DNA of 64,000 bases from Hsuehochloa calcarea (taxonomy: Eukaryota; Streptophyta; Magnoliopsida; Poales; Poaceae), in contig CM070604.1 in the NCBI GenBank assembly GCA_036346395.1, positions 39,893,662-39,957,661 of the forward strand, in the 5' to 3' direction. Below the pieces are notes generated by a model that made no database searches, was not told where the DNA came from, and saw nothing but the letters and a program-made list of their open reading frames with translations. Shown piece after piece: positions 11,214 through 21,956 of the stretch (positions within the stretch are counted from its first letter, which is position 1; each line of letters begins with the position of its first letter). Both the position numbers and the translations under genes were made by a program.

Positions 11214-13206
11214 GGCGTATTGCCACATTTGACACGATGGACATGCTGGACGTGCCCATGGTAGTGCCACTGTTCCGTTGAGGCCATCTCCACCGCTGTT
11301 GGGTGGCCCGAACGACGTCCGTGGCTTTGTGTCCCGGACGAGGGATGTGGCGTCCACATGGCGCCTCCTCCGGTCTTCCCTCGCCCGGACCGTGCGGACA
11401 GCGCCGCCCCCCCCAAACCAGACGAGCCATGCAAGAGCACCACCGTGGTTCCCTGGCCCGGACGCGCCACGCGGCGACAGCGCCATGGTTCCCTCGCCTG
11501 GACGCTCCGCACCACTTTATTCCTTGTCCGCATCACCCTTTATTCCCTGTCTCGTCCATCGGTCCTGTCTCCCGTCCTCCATTGCATGCATGCTTCCCTC
11601 GCGCGGGAGATTCCCTCCCATCGATCGCTCTCATTCTCACTATAAAATTGCGAGAATTGTGAGTAGCGAGCGAGTTTATTCGCTCTCATTCTCACTATAA
11701 AATTGCGAGAATTGTGAGTAGCGAGCGAGTTTATTCGCTCACTATCATCCTCGGTCGCTCTCTCTCTCTATCGCAGTCTCGGTGTATTTCACTTTCGCAG
11801 ACGATTAAGGATTGTTTAGAGCCGCCATTAGTGGTTGTATTAACATGTATATTTTATCTCGTATGTATTGTTTTTATTAACTGCCTAGTTAATTTATTAG
11901 TCATAGTTAATTTGTCGTAATTAATTACCTGTAGTTATTTAGGCGTAGTTGGCTTCCATAGTTGTCATTTAGGCATAATTACATTTGTGTTATTCAATTA
12001 GTTGCAATAAATTAGGCTGTAATTAATTAGGCATAGTTAATTAGTTACGAATTAATTAGCGTTAGTTATTTTATTCGTTGTATTTAAATAGTTGCAGTTA
12101 ATTAAGTCTGAACTAATTAGTCGTACGTAATTAGCTGTAATTATTAAATCGTAATTAATTTAGTGTCTTTATTTAGTCATAACTATTTATTTGCAATTAA
12201 TATTTGGTAATTAATTACTCAAAAATAATTTTGTGGTTTTTAATTCATTATGAAGTCATAATTCTCATTTTGTAATTCATTTGCGGTAATTAATTAGTCA
12301 TATATAATTTAGTGGTATTTAAATACTCGTATTAATATAGACACAACTAATTTAGTACTACTTATTTAGTCGTATTTAATTAGTCATAATTAATTCGATC
12401 GTAGTTCATTAGTGCATGTTATTTTGTTGTCTGTATTTAGTGCTAATTTTTAATTTCTAGTAATTCATCGCATTATTAATTTATTCACTAATAATCTGTG
12501 TCTTTGATCTCTTGCAAGTTATGCCTCTACCGGAGCTGCTGGAACTCTTCTACGACGAGCATCAGGGGTGCAAGCTGTGGATCTCCAGGGATGCCGATGC
12601 CCCTCCACCCCTCGTGCTTCGGTCCGAGAAGCATTACTGGGAGCTCGATGCTCGCTACGTCCCATTCCTTTGGGACACTAGATTGTTGCCCTTTGCAAGG
12701 CTGCTCTTGGTCGGATGCTACTTCACCCTAGACGATAGTGTGATGTTAGCACTTGTCGACAGGTGAAGGCCTGAGACTCACACCTTCCACTTTCGGTGGG
12801 GAGAGATGACGGTCACTCTCCAGGATGTCTTATTCTTTGTCGGTCTCCTGATCAGGGGTGAGCCACTTGTTCCTGGCCGTCCACTAGAGGACTACAATGC
12901 CCGGTTGGGGCATCGGTTTGGCATGCCTATCTTGGACAGCGCGCGCGGTGTCCCATGGACATGGCTGAGGAATTTCAGTTGATGCCCACCGGGTGCACCT
13001 GATGAGGTTGTTAGGACGCACCTCGTCGCTTAGCTTCTCTATCTCTTCGGTTGGGCCCTGTTTCCCACCACACAGGGCAGTTGGGTGTACCCTAGCTTCG
13101 TTCGCTTCATCGAGTCTTTAGCTAACACGGAGGCTGGGCGATGCTTCAATACAGTTGGGGATCAGCCGTCCTTTGCGCCACATACATGGAGCTGTGTGAC
13201 TCTGTT
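11214..13206 (+). mobile_element. MULE copy A: left terminal region plus PMD pseudogene, truncated
   Basis: Bases 11214-11500 match the reverse complement of 30020-30288: GGCGTATTG-CA-ATTTG-CACG at the tip, then gaggccatctccacc and cctcctccggtctt further in. This gives long terminal inverted repeats typical of MULEs. Bases 11492-12570 are repeated almost exactly at 22322-23336. The inner half (11800-12500) is very AT-rich and built of TTAATTAG/TAGTTAATT-like phrases. The copy ends abruptly at 13206 where a retrotransposon LTR begins. No target duplication was found. Confidence 0.7.
12521..13206 (+). pseudogene. Plant mobile domain (PMD, aminotransferase-like) pseudogene
   Basis: From ATG 12521 the frame reads MPLPELLELFYDEHQGCKLW, then KHYWELDARYVPFLWDTRLL. 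Past a stop it continues as RPETHTFHFRWGEMTVTLQD, the PMD signature (ALVDRW-RPETHTFHLP-GEMTVTLQDV in the family). Three in-frame nonsense codons are present: TGA 12764-12766 (replacing the conserved Trp), TGA 12980-12982 and TAG 13031-13033. Similarity resumes after each, through SWVYPSFVRFIESLANTEAG. The 3' end is cut off at the LTR junction. PMD proteins include MAIN/MAIL1, and many copies travel in transposons; position just inside a MULE terminal repeat fits that. In the second MULE copy only the first ~17 codons survive. Confidence 0.82.
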
Positions 13207-14473
13207 CCTAAACCGGCCGCTCTCTGGAAAAATCAAGCCGCGGAAAATCGGACAGTCCGGGGTGCGGAACTTCCGCCGTTAAACTACCGGAACTTCCGAT
13301 TTTCCTGACAGAAATCAGAAATGGCTTTTTCAACAACTTCAATTGCAAAACACATTTGCTAATTGACAAGCCATGCCAACAAGAGTCACAAGCAAGATTC
13401 CCAACAAGTTGCAAAATACATTTGCCAACTTTTGGAATCATACCACAAGGAAAAAGGTACATGGACTTACACCATTTGCAAAACGCATTTGCAAACTTAA
13501 GTCACATGCTACAAGGGTTGAATGCATGAGCATCGGCTATTTGCAAAACACATTCGTAAATAATAGCTCCATGCATAGATGAGCTAGAGCAAATATAATG
13601 AGCTATCAACACATGACTAACTCAAACTACTAGTCAAGATCCCTCTTAATAGTACGGCAAACCTATACTAGCAATCCGGTCTATCAACCAAACACCGAGA
13701 CCGGTAAAAGACTAGGAACACATCCTTAGCCCTAGCTAGTCATACCTTTGCCTTGCATCTTCTTGAAGCTTGATGACGCACATCAACACTTCAAGTCCGG
13801 GTCCTTGACTTTGACAATCATCAACTCATGATGATTTCTTCACTTCGGGATCTTGTCTTGAACATCATCAACACATGATGATTTCTCCACTTCGGGATCT
13901 TGTCTTGAACATCATCAACACATGATGATTTCTCCATCTCGAGTCTTCACATGCATCAACACATGATGCAATCCTTCACTTGACCTCCATCAACACATGA
14001 TGGGTCTTCTCTTGTCTTGATGATCAACTCATGATCATCTCTTCTTGATAAGCATCAACTCATGATGCATCATTTACACCAAGCTCTTGACTTGATGATC
14101 AACTCATGATCATCCCAAGTCTTCATCATCCTGAAACATAACCTATATATCCAACTCATGGAAAATGTTAGTTCCACAATGTGATCATCACTAATTACCA
14201 CACCATACCATTAACTCATAATGGTGGGACAAGATACCTCAATCTTTCCTTCTTTGGTAATTGATGATAACCACTTAAATTCTCATAAATTTAATGATGA
14301 TAAATGAGAGAACAATTGAGTATATAAACTACACAAGTTATATATACTCTGACATGAGTATACAAGAACTACACAAGTTCTATATACTCATAACATGAGT
14401 ATATACGAACTACACAAGTTTTGTATACTCAAAGGTTTTGTTTCAACGTAAAGATCCTTAGTATATGTGGAAA
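13207..14473 (-). repeat. Partial LTR (distal copy)
   Basis: About 1.27 kb nearly identical to 20738-21996 within the complete LTR, with scattered 1-bp differences. Compared with the full LTR it lacks about 1.1 kb at one end (abutting the PMD pseudogene) and about 325 bp at the other. Confidence 0.88.
13816..14431. repeat. Array of stem-loops with constant ACWCA loop and different stems
   Basis: Arm/loop/arm units, by arm positions: 13816-13823/13829-13836 (AATCATCA, ACTCA, TGATGATT); 13864-13870/13876-13882; 13911-13917/13923-13929; 13952-13958/13964-13970 (TGCATCA, ACACA, TGATGCA); 13987-13992/13998-14003 (CCATCA..TGATGG); 14019-14026/14032-14039 (GATGATCA..TGATCATC); 14052-14057/14063-14068 (GCATCA..TGATGC); 14094-14101/14107-14114; 14150-14153/14159-14162; 14207-14213/14219-14225 (ACCATTA..TAATGGT). 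Three longer ones follow around 14331-14335, 14371-14375 and 14412-14416 (GAGTATA..AACT, ACACA, AGTT..TATACTC). All loops read ACTCA or ACACA. Confidence 0.88.
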
Positions 14474-15038
14474 TGGATACCACTTGCAAGAAAAAGAGGT
14501 TGGTCACAAAAAGTATGAATTGAACTTATATGACCAAGGTGGAATTTTGTTCTCAAGATATGAGAGGAGAAACAAAGATAGGTTACAAACCTATTGATCA
14601 TAACATTCTCCACAATGTAAATCAAAACATTGAGAACCACTTGAAATGATAGTTGAAACATATTCAACTAACCTCCCCATTTTTTGAAAAGAAATATAGA
14701 TAATCTCTCATTTTAACAATTTTCACAAACTATGTTGAGAGAACATAAAGAACAATGCTTGAGAGAGAAATTTTTATAAAAAATTTGACAGAAATTTTTC
14801 TTGTAAAGAGGGACATCCACGACAGGAGATAAAAAGATATAATCAACCACACAAAATATTCATTCATAATCACATCTCATCCATATCTCATGCAAACATA
14901 AATCATGGCATAAAAACATGTTCTCACACAGAGTAGCAAAAGATAGCATAGCCAAAATGAGAGTCATACAATCAAATAGTCATAAAAGATATTACAATTT
15001 TTGCATACAAGGTCTAATGACCTAAATAGAACAAATGG
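14474..15038 (-). other. Non-coding 3' region of the retroelement
   Basis: AT-rich, without coding motifs. On the minus strand it includes the purine-rich AAAAAATGGGGAG near 14675-14690, a candidate polypurine tract upstream of the distal LTR. Confidence 0.45.
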
Positions 15039-16445
15039 CTACTGCTCAGCAGGAGGGTCTTGAGGATGATCGACTGGAGGAGAAACAGGATGATCAGCAG
15101 GAGGACCACCAGGAGGAGAGCGAAGGCGACGCCGTCCAAAACGAACAGGTGGCGGAAACTGCTCTGCGAATCTGGCTGAAAGTGCGTCAAGACTAGCAGT
15201 GTGGGCGTCGAGCCTGGAAGTGGTCGCCTCCTGGAAAGCATCCAATCTGGCAAAAGTGACTGCCTCAAACGCATCCAGTCTAGAAGTGGTCGCCTCCTGG
15301 AAGGTATCCTGGGATGCCCTCATCTCCAACAAGGTGGCATAAATCTGATCCATAGTGGCTTGACCTTGTGGAGGAACAGCAGCAGCAGCAGGAGGTGCAG
15401 CTACAGGTACTTCTGCTGGAGCACGCCTAAGATTGGTAGGAATTGGAGGACCTTCTCTTGGTTTATAGGCTTTATGTGCTGAAGGTAAAGCTCCATTATA
15501 TCCAGTTTGTCGAATGATCAAAGCCATAATATAAGGTGCAAAGTTTATTCGTTTGACTCGATCATTCTTTGTTCCTGCTATCTCCCTTATGATAACATCC
15601 ACAACATCAAACTTTCTTCCATGCATGATGCATTCCAATATATTCCAGACATGTCCTCTAATGGCATCATAATTCCCACTCTTAGGTAACATGGTATGAT
15701 TAATGATCCTATTTACCAAGCTGGGAATAGGAAGAAGTCCTGTGATCTTACCAGGGACAAATCTTTGTGTGGTGTCATAAAATTCAGTCCAAGCTGAAAG
15801 AGGGAGAACTGTTCCATCATAGATTTGCTCATATTCGCTTGACTGGATATTCAGTGTATTTTCAAAAGCACGCTTTGTGCAGGAATATCTTCTCGTCCTC
15901 GCTATCCAAGTGAGTGAGAAAATCAGGAGGAATGCACACTGTGGCATAGAACTGTCGGATGATCTCATCACTATAATTGCATTTTATTGCCACAAAGTTG
16001 TGAATCCTAGCTCGCTGAAAGAGCCTGTAGGTACCCTCATATTTGTCAAGCCCATTGAGGTAGGACCAATTAACATACTTGTGATCAGCAAAAGGTTTGT
16101 TTGGTCCATAGAAAAGATCATAGACTTGTCTTTGAAACTTGGTATGAAATCGAGGGTCATCACAGTTTTACGAAGTGAATATTGATCTTTACTTCGAAGA
16201 AGCGTGTAATCATCTGCTGTGAGTCCCTTAAGATCAATTTCAATCTCTTCCGGTTCTCCTAGTTCCTCATCAGATTCATATTCAGATTCTTCTCCTGATT
16301 CACTTTCTTCTGATCCTGAATTATCATATTCTTCCTCATTTCTTGAAGAAGATGCGCCAGCATCTGAATAGTGCTTCGGGACTGACACCTTCATCCTTGG
16401 CATCTTCAAGAACAACAATGGATGAAGTGTCAAAGGATGATTCAA
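15039..16445 (-). pseudogene. Retroelement second ORF ('putative plant transposon protein' type, env-like position)
   Basis: The minus-strand frame from 16445 has an acidic Ser/Glu-rich N-terminal region (GSEESESGEESEYESDEEL), then SLRKTVMTLDFIPSFKDKSM. After frame changes near 16010 and 15900 it continues as FVPGKITGLLPIPSLVNRII and GHVWNILECIMHGRKFDVVD. This block is common in grass retroelement ORFs annotated as a plant transposon protein domain. A Pro/Ala-rich stretch and heptad-like repeats (TTSRLDAFEAVTFARLDAFQ) end the protein, suggesting a coiled coil. It lies between gag and the 3' LTR, where Sireviruses may carry an env-like ORF. No signal peptide or clear transmembrane segment was seen, so calling it env is only positional. 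Confidence 0.6.
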
Positions 16446-18164
16446 AAGAAAATGAAAATCTCGTGTTCGTCAGATATCGGAAGCTCATGAGTTGACCGCC
16501 GGAACTACCGCTAGCGGAAGTTCCGCGCTCTCAACAGCGGAAGTTCCGATTTTCCTGGCCGACTCTAGGGCAATGAAAATTTTTGATTTTTCAGTATTTT
16601 GATGGATTGAGTCCATGGAATCGATGCATAGACATCATACAATACTGAATAAACTAATTTGCCCAAGAATCTACCACAGATTTCATCGACATTTCATTTT
16701 CCCCCAAAATCTCAACCTAGGGTTCATGAGGGGTATAGATCCAAAGGGGATTGGAAATACCTTGAGCAAATGAGTGATTGAACCCTGGGGATGCAAGAGA
16801 TCGGTCGAGATTGAAGAAATCACCGAAGAAGAATCAAAGTTTTCGGTGGAGGTTTTGGAGAGAAGAGAGGGCGCTCGGGAGAGAAGTGACTGCGGCTGGA
16901 GAGAGAGAGAAATAACGGAGGAACCGCAGGTAATTAAATGCTCTCAGCTACCGGAAATCGGAAGTTCCGCATTTCAAAAGCGGAAGTTCCGGACATCGGT
17001 AGTTCCGCGCCTGGAGGGCCGGAAGCTCCGATTTTCCTGACGCTTCGGAAGAGAGCTGAAAACGGAAGCTCCGCAATTCAACGGCGGAAGTTTCGACAAA
17101 CGGAAGTTCCGCGCCTAGAATGCCGGAAGTTCCGATTATCCTGACACTTCAGGAAAGATCTTGGAATTTGATTTTTATGCAAATGATCCCTAGTTTTGCA
17201 CTCAAATAAATATCATTCAGGATCATTGTACATTAAAAAGACTAATGTCTATCCAAGAAAATAATTTTTATGAATTTAGTTTTGATTTTGCAAATGAAGC
17301 CTCATTTTCATGAAATTAATCAAAACAACTCAAAGAAATCATTTTGTTGATTTTAAAGTATCCAATTTTGTGTATGAGTCATAAATACCATTTTGAACCC
17401 TTTCATATGAAAAATTTTGGTTCATATGGAAAAACTCACTTAAGTGCTAGAAAGTGACCACTTAGGTCAAAGTAGGATTTTGGACGAATTTCAAAATCAA
17501 ATAACCTTTTCTAGGTTGGTCTTTTGGAAATCTTTTGAATACCAAAAATGTTTAGACTAACCAACTCTAGGATTTTTCTTTTGTCAAGATTTTCAAATTC
17601 CTTTTAGAATAGATTTTACACAAAAATCTAGTTTTGGTCAAAAACAAGATACTATAATGTAGGATTTTGGACATAAACTCATTTTCACTTAAAATAGGTT
17701 TTTCTAAAGCCAAAACCTTTGGTAAATCTTTGAAAAGCATTTGTATACCTTTCGCAACTAGTTTTTCAAAGAAATACTAATAATTATGAAATTTTGTTAC
17801 TTTTGGCTAAAAGGCTTATTTTTGAAAAACAATACTAGCACTTAATTTATTTGGGCACACTTAGGGATGTGAAATACATGACTATGATTTAGCACTCCCC
17901 CTTAATGTGCCACTTCAACTTGCTCAAGATATTAATAATGAACATTATGAACATAGAGCAAGAGTACCCTCTTAAAATGATTTTCATGAAATGCAACCTA
18001 CACAAGGCATAAGGGCTAGATACTTCAATGTAAATACTTGTTACCGAGATGACATTGGTTCTTGATGTGAAACGATTATCCTCAACCTTGGCTCCAATTT
18101 GATATATGATGACATCCATCTTTATATGAATAAGCCAAGTCTCCAATGCCTCTCCAAGTACCTA
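16446..18164 (-). other. Non-coding internal segment where pol would be expected
   Basis: About 1.7 kb with no reading frame matching pol domains. The part near 17150-17890 is AT-rich. On the minus strand it holds TTAAGGGGGAG near 17890-17903, which resembles a polypurine tract. The part at 16495-17140 carries the CGGAAGTTCCG cluster. The part at 16690-16930, read minus, resembles a pyrimidine-rich 5' leader directly ahead of the second ORF. Confidence 0.5.
16495..17140. repeat. Cluster of CGGAAGTTCCG palindromes (internal)
   Basis: At least ten copies or one-mismatch variants of the palindrome CGGAASTTCCG (for example near 16515, 16543, 16965, 16980, 17100, 17122). Several are followed by GATTTTCCTGAC. 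The same compound motif occurs in the LTR (20425-20840). Confidence 0.85.
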
Positions 18165-19548
18165 TTAAGCATTTAAGCGCATTTTGGTACCCAAAACTAG
18201 GTTGGGTCCACGAATGTTAGTCACAATAGATTTGGGCACCCAAATGGCCCTAGCATTAGTTTTATGTGTACTAACTATTCTAGCAAACACATTGCCATTA
18301 ATATCCTTCCTAAGCAAATATTGATCATTATAAATAATGGGCTTAGGAGTGATACCTTTAGGACAATCCTTACTCATATGTCCCTTTTCCCGGCAATTGT
18401 AGCAAGTTCGAAGTTTGTATTCGTCTTTTACCTTCTTTACTTGCTCCTTGCCGGTTTGCCTCTTCTTTGATGACAATTTCTTGTCATTCACTTTGTTTGG
18501 GCACACGGAGGCGAAGTGGCCCTTTCCATTGCATCCATGGCACTTGACATTCTTCGTGTGTCTTGCATTGTGCCTTGTCTTGCTATTCTCCTTTTTCTTA
18601 GGAGTGAAGCCGATTCCACTCTTATCTTGCAAGCGTCTTTGCTTGCTCAATATATCGTCAAGAGCGGCCTTCCCTTTTAGGCCTCTTTCCAAGTCATTCT
18701 TTAATTTGTTGACTTGGGCCTTGAGCTCTTTGTTTTCCTCTACAATGTTAGTCTTGCAAGATATCGAGGAAATAGGAGTATCCATTTTAGAGCAACAAGG
18801 CATATCAATTAAATCATCACAAGAGGTAGATATGCTAACTTTAGATGAAATGCAAGATGTAGGAACTATGCATGGCATATCATCTAATAACTTGCATGTA
18901 ATGCCTATATCCACCTTGGACTTATCAAGATCCTTGAGAAGGAGAGTCTCATGAGCTTCCTTTAGCTCTTCATAAGAATCCTTGAGAGAAAGAAATTTTT
19001 TCTTCAAGACTTTGAATTTTGACTTCTCCTTGCCAAGATATTCATTTAAGTCTTCTAACATTTCCATCAACTCATCATAGGTGGGTTCTTCATTTTCGTT
19101 TACCTCATCATTACCTTTAGCCATGAAGCATTGAGTTGATGTGGAGGTAGTTGTGGACTCATCATTATCAGAGCTAGAAGTTGAACATTCTTCTTCCGAT
19201 GTCCACTCCTGTGTGCAATCATCACTAGTAGGTGTGGACATTTCATATTTATCTTGAAAATGTGTCCACATAGCATGAGCGCTCTCAAGATTGCACACTT
19301 CATCAAACATCTCTACACTCAAAGCACTAAATAAACCGTTAATTGCTTGAGCGTCGAGATGTAAGCTTTTCTCTTCCTCAATTGTTGGAGCAAGATGATC
19401 CAATGGAGGAGAAAAGCCAACATCTACAATCCGCCATATTTTTGGACTCATGGCCCTAAAATAACAAGACATGGATTTTCCAATGAGCATAATTTGTGCC
19501 ATCAAATAGAGGTGCTTCACCTAGGTGCACTAAATCTCTAGTTGCCAT
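18165..19548 (-). pseudogene. Copia gag with two CCHC zinc knuckles, frameshifted and internally deleted
   Basis: From an ATG at 19548-19546 the minus strand reads MATRDLVHLGEAPLFDGTNY, the usual start of copia gag. One base is lost near 19470, after which the frame gives MSCYFRAMSPKIWRIVDVGF and DAQAINGLFSALSVEMFDEV (UBN2 gag region). The rest of UBN2 is missing; the protein jumps to an acidic Ser/Thr-rich linker and a coiled-coil region. Two CX2CX4HX4C knuckles follow: CHGCNGKGHFASVC and CYNCREKGHMSKDC. It ends ARAIWVPKSIVTNIRGPN, like the usual gag terminus. In an intact element gag packages the RNA; this copy could not make the full N-terminal domain. Confidence 0.85.
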
Positions 19549-19591
19549 CCTTTACTCTCTAGACGGTTAAGTCTAATAAATGAGAGACCAA

Positions 19592-19603
19592 GCTCTGATA
19601 CCA
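19592..19603 (-). other. Primer-binding site (initiator Met tRNA)
   Basis: The minus strand reads TGGTATCAGAGC, the standard copia PBS, two bases downstream of the LTR end (..TTACA, then AG). It fixes the orientation of the element and the inner LTR boundary at 19606. Confidence 0.88.
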
Positions 19604-20424
19604 CTTGTAAGATCGAGGTGGCCGACTAGAGGGGGGTGAATAGGCGGTTTTAAAAACTTTATCTGGCTAAACCAATATAAAAATGCGAAGCTAATAGCGA
19701 ATTGGTTTTGCACAATTAAAACCTAAATCAACTAGGCTCAACTAAGTGCACCGACAATATGAACACAATACACTATATGTAAGCAATTAAAGCAAGAATG
19801 TAAATTGCTCAAAGTAAAGCACAAGTAAAAGCAAGATGACACGATGATGTTTTACCGTGGTGTTCGGAGACTTGCCGGTCTCCCCTAATCCACGTTGAGG
19901 TAAGCCCAACCCGCGTTGGACCGGCTCCTCAAATGAGCACACACCTCCGAGGTAAGTCCAACACTTGGACCGGTTCCAAACCGAACCAACACCTCGCTCA
20001 ACTATGGTTGCTCTTCCTCCACTCCGGAGATGGCGAGCACCAAACCACTCACAACCGTCGGGCCTTCTCACAAGCTTCTTGAGAAGGTCACCGAGCACGA
20101 CGCCTCCACGCCGTCTAGGTGTCGGCAAACACCAAGAGTAACAAATCCGAACTTTCACTTGAACTAATCAAGTGTCAACGCTCACGTGGATACACAATCC
20201 ACTACCTAAGGCAACACATGCACTTAGGGTTTACTCTCTAACCTCACCAAGTGCAACACATGCACAAAAGAGAATAGAGGTTTGCTCTTAGCTCAAGAGG
20301 CTCACAAAGAGTTCACAATAGTTCTTAGCAACATCAGCAACCTCCCCCAACCGGCCAAGGTGGCTATATATAGCCCACACACAAAAACTAGCCGTTGGGA
20401 GACAAACCCCTAAAAAATCAGGGA

Positions 20425-20840
20425 AATCGGAAGTTCCGCCGTACAAAAGCCGAAACTACCGCAGGAGAGAGAAAAGGCACTGCAACGGCTATGTCAGACG
20501 AGAAACTAGCCGTTTGATTTTTAGTGCGGAACTACCGCCAATTAAACATCGGATGTTCTGATCCTTCGGAAGTTCCGCTCAACACATAGCGGAACTACCG
20601 CACATTGAATTTTGGCTAAGTCCCCAAAATGGTGCTTCTCTGGAAAAAACCAACCGCCGGATTTCGGAGCAACCGATTAATCGGAAGTTCCGCGCGTTAC
20701 ACTCCGGAACTTCCGCACTCGGAAAATCGGCTAAGTCCCTAAACCGGACGCTCTCTGGAAAAATCAAGCCGCGGAAAATCGGACAGTCCGGGGTGCGGAA
20801 CTTCCGCCGTTAAACTACCGGAACTTCCGATTTTCCTGAC
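20425..20840. repeat. CGGAAGTTCCG palindrome cluster in the LTR
   Basis: About nine copies or near-copies of CGGAAGTTCCG/CGGAACTTCCG and variants with CTACCG. Sirevirus LTRs in maize are known to hold clustered palindromes of a different sequence; this looks like a counterpart. Confidence 0.85.
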
Positions 20841-21343
20841 AGAAATCAGAAATGGCTTTTTCAACAACTTCAATTGCAAAACACATTTGCTAATTGACAA
20901 GCCATGCCAACAAGAGTCACAAGCAAGATTCCCAACAAGTTGCAAAACACATTTGCCAACTTTTGGAATCATACCACAAGGAAAAAGGTACATGGACTTA
21001 CACCATTTGCAAAACGCATTTGCAAACTTAAGTCACATGCTACAAGGGTTGAATGCATGAGCATCGGCTATTTGCAAAACACATTCGCAAATAATAGCTC
21101 CATGCATAGATGAGCTAGAGCAAATATAATGAGCTATCAACACATGACTAACTCAAACTACTAGTCAAGATCCTCTTAATAGTACGGCAAACCTATACTA
21201 GCAATCCGGTCTATCAACCAAACACCGAGACCGGTAAAGACTAGGAACACATCCTTAGCCCTAGCTAGTCATACCTTTGCCTTGCATCTTCTTGAAGCTT
21301 GATGACGCACATCAACACTTCAAGTCCGGTCCTTGACTTTGAC

Positions 21344-21956
21344 AATCATCAACTCATGATGATTTCTTCACTTCGGATCTTGTCTTGAACATCATCAACA
21401 CATAATGATTTCTCCACTTCGATCTTGTCTTGAACATCATCAACACATGATGATTTCTCCATCTCGAGTCTTCACATGCATCAACACATGATGCAATCCT
21501 TCACTTGACCTCCATCAACACATGATGGGTCTTCTCTTGTCTTGATGATCAACTCATGATCATCTCTTCTTGATAAGCATCAACTCATGATGCATCATTT
21601 ACACTAAGCTCTTGACTTGATGATCAACTCATGATCATCCCAAGTCTTCATCATCTGGAACATAACCTATATATCCAACTCATGGAAAATGTTAGTTCCA
21701 CAATGTGATCATCACTAATTACCACACCATACCATTAACTCATAATGGTGGGACAAGATACCTCAATCTTTCCTTCTTTGGTAATTGATGATAACCACTT
21801 AAATTCTCATAAATTTAATGATGATAAATGAGAGAACAATTGAGTATATAAACTACACAAGTTATATATACTCTGACATGAGTATACAAGAACTACACAA
21901 GTTCTATATACTCATAACATGAGTATATACTGAACTACACAAGTTTTGTATACTCA
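21344..21956. repeat. Second copy of the ACWCA-loop stem-loop array
   Basis: Same order and stems as 13816-14431, with a few point changes and one-base deletions. One stem has lost pairing (ATCATCA-ACACA-TAATGAT near 21405). Confidence 0.85.

Noticed and set aside
12521..13206. Functional PMD gene
   Set aside because: Three in-frame stops and a missing 3' end.
13816..14431. CRISPR-like array
   Set aside because: Units are unequal in length, the repeated part is only a 5-nt loop, and the region is a plant retroelement LTR.
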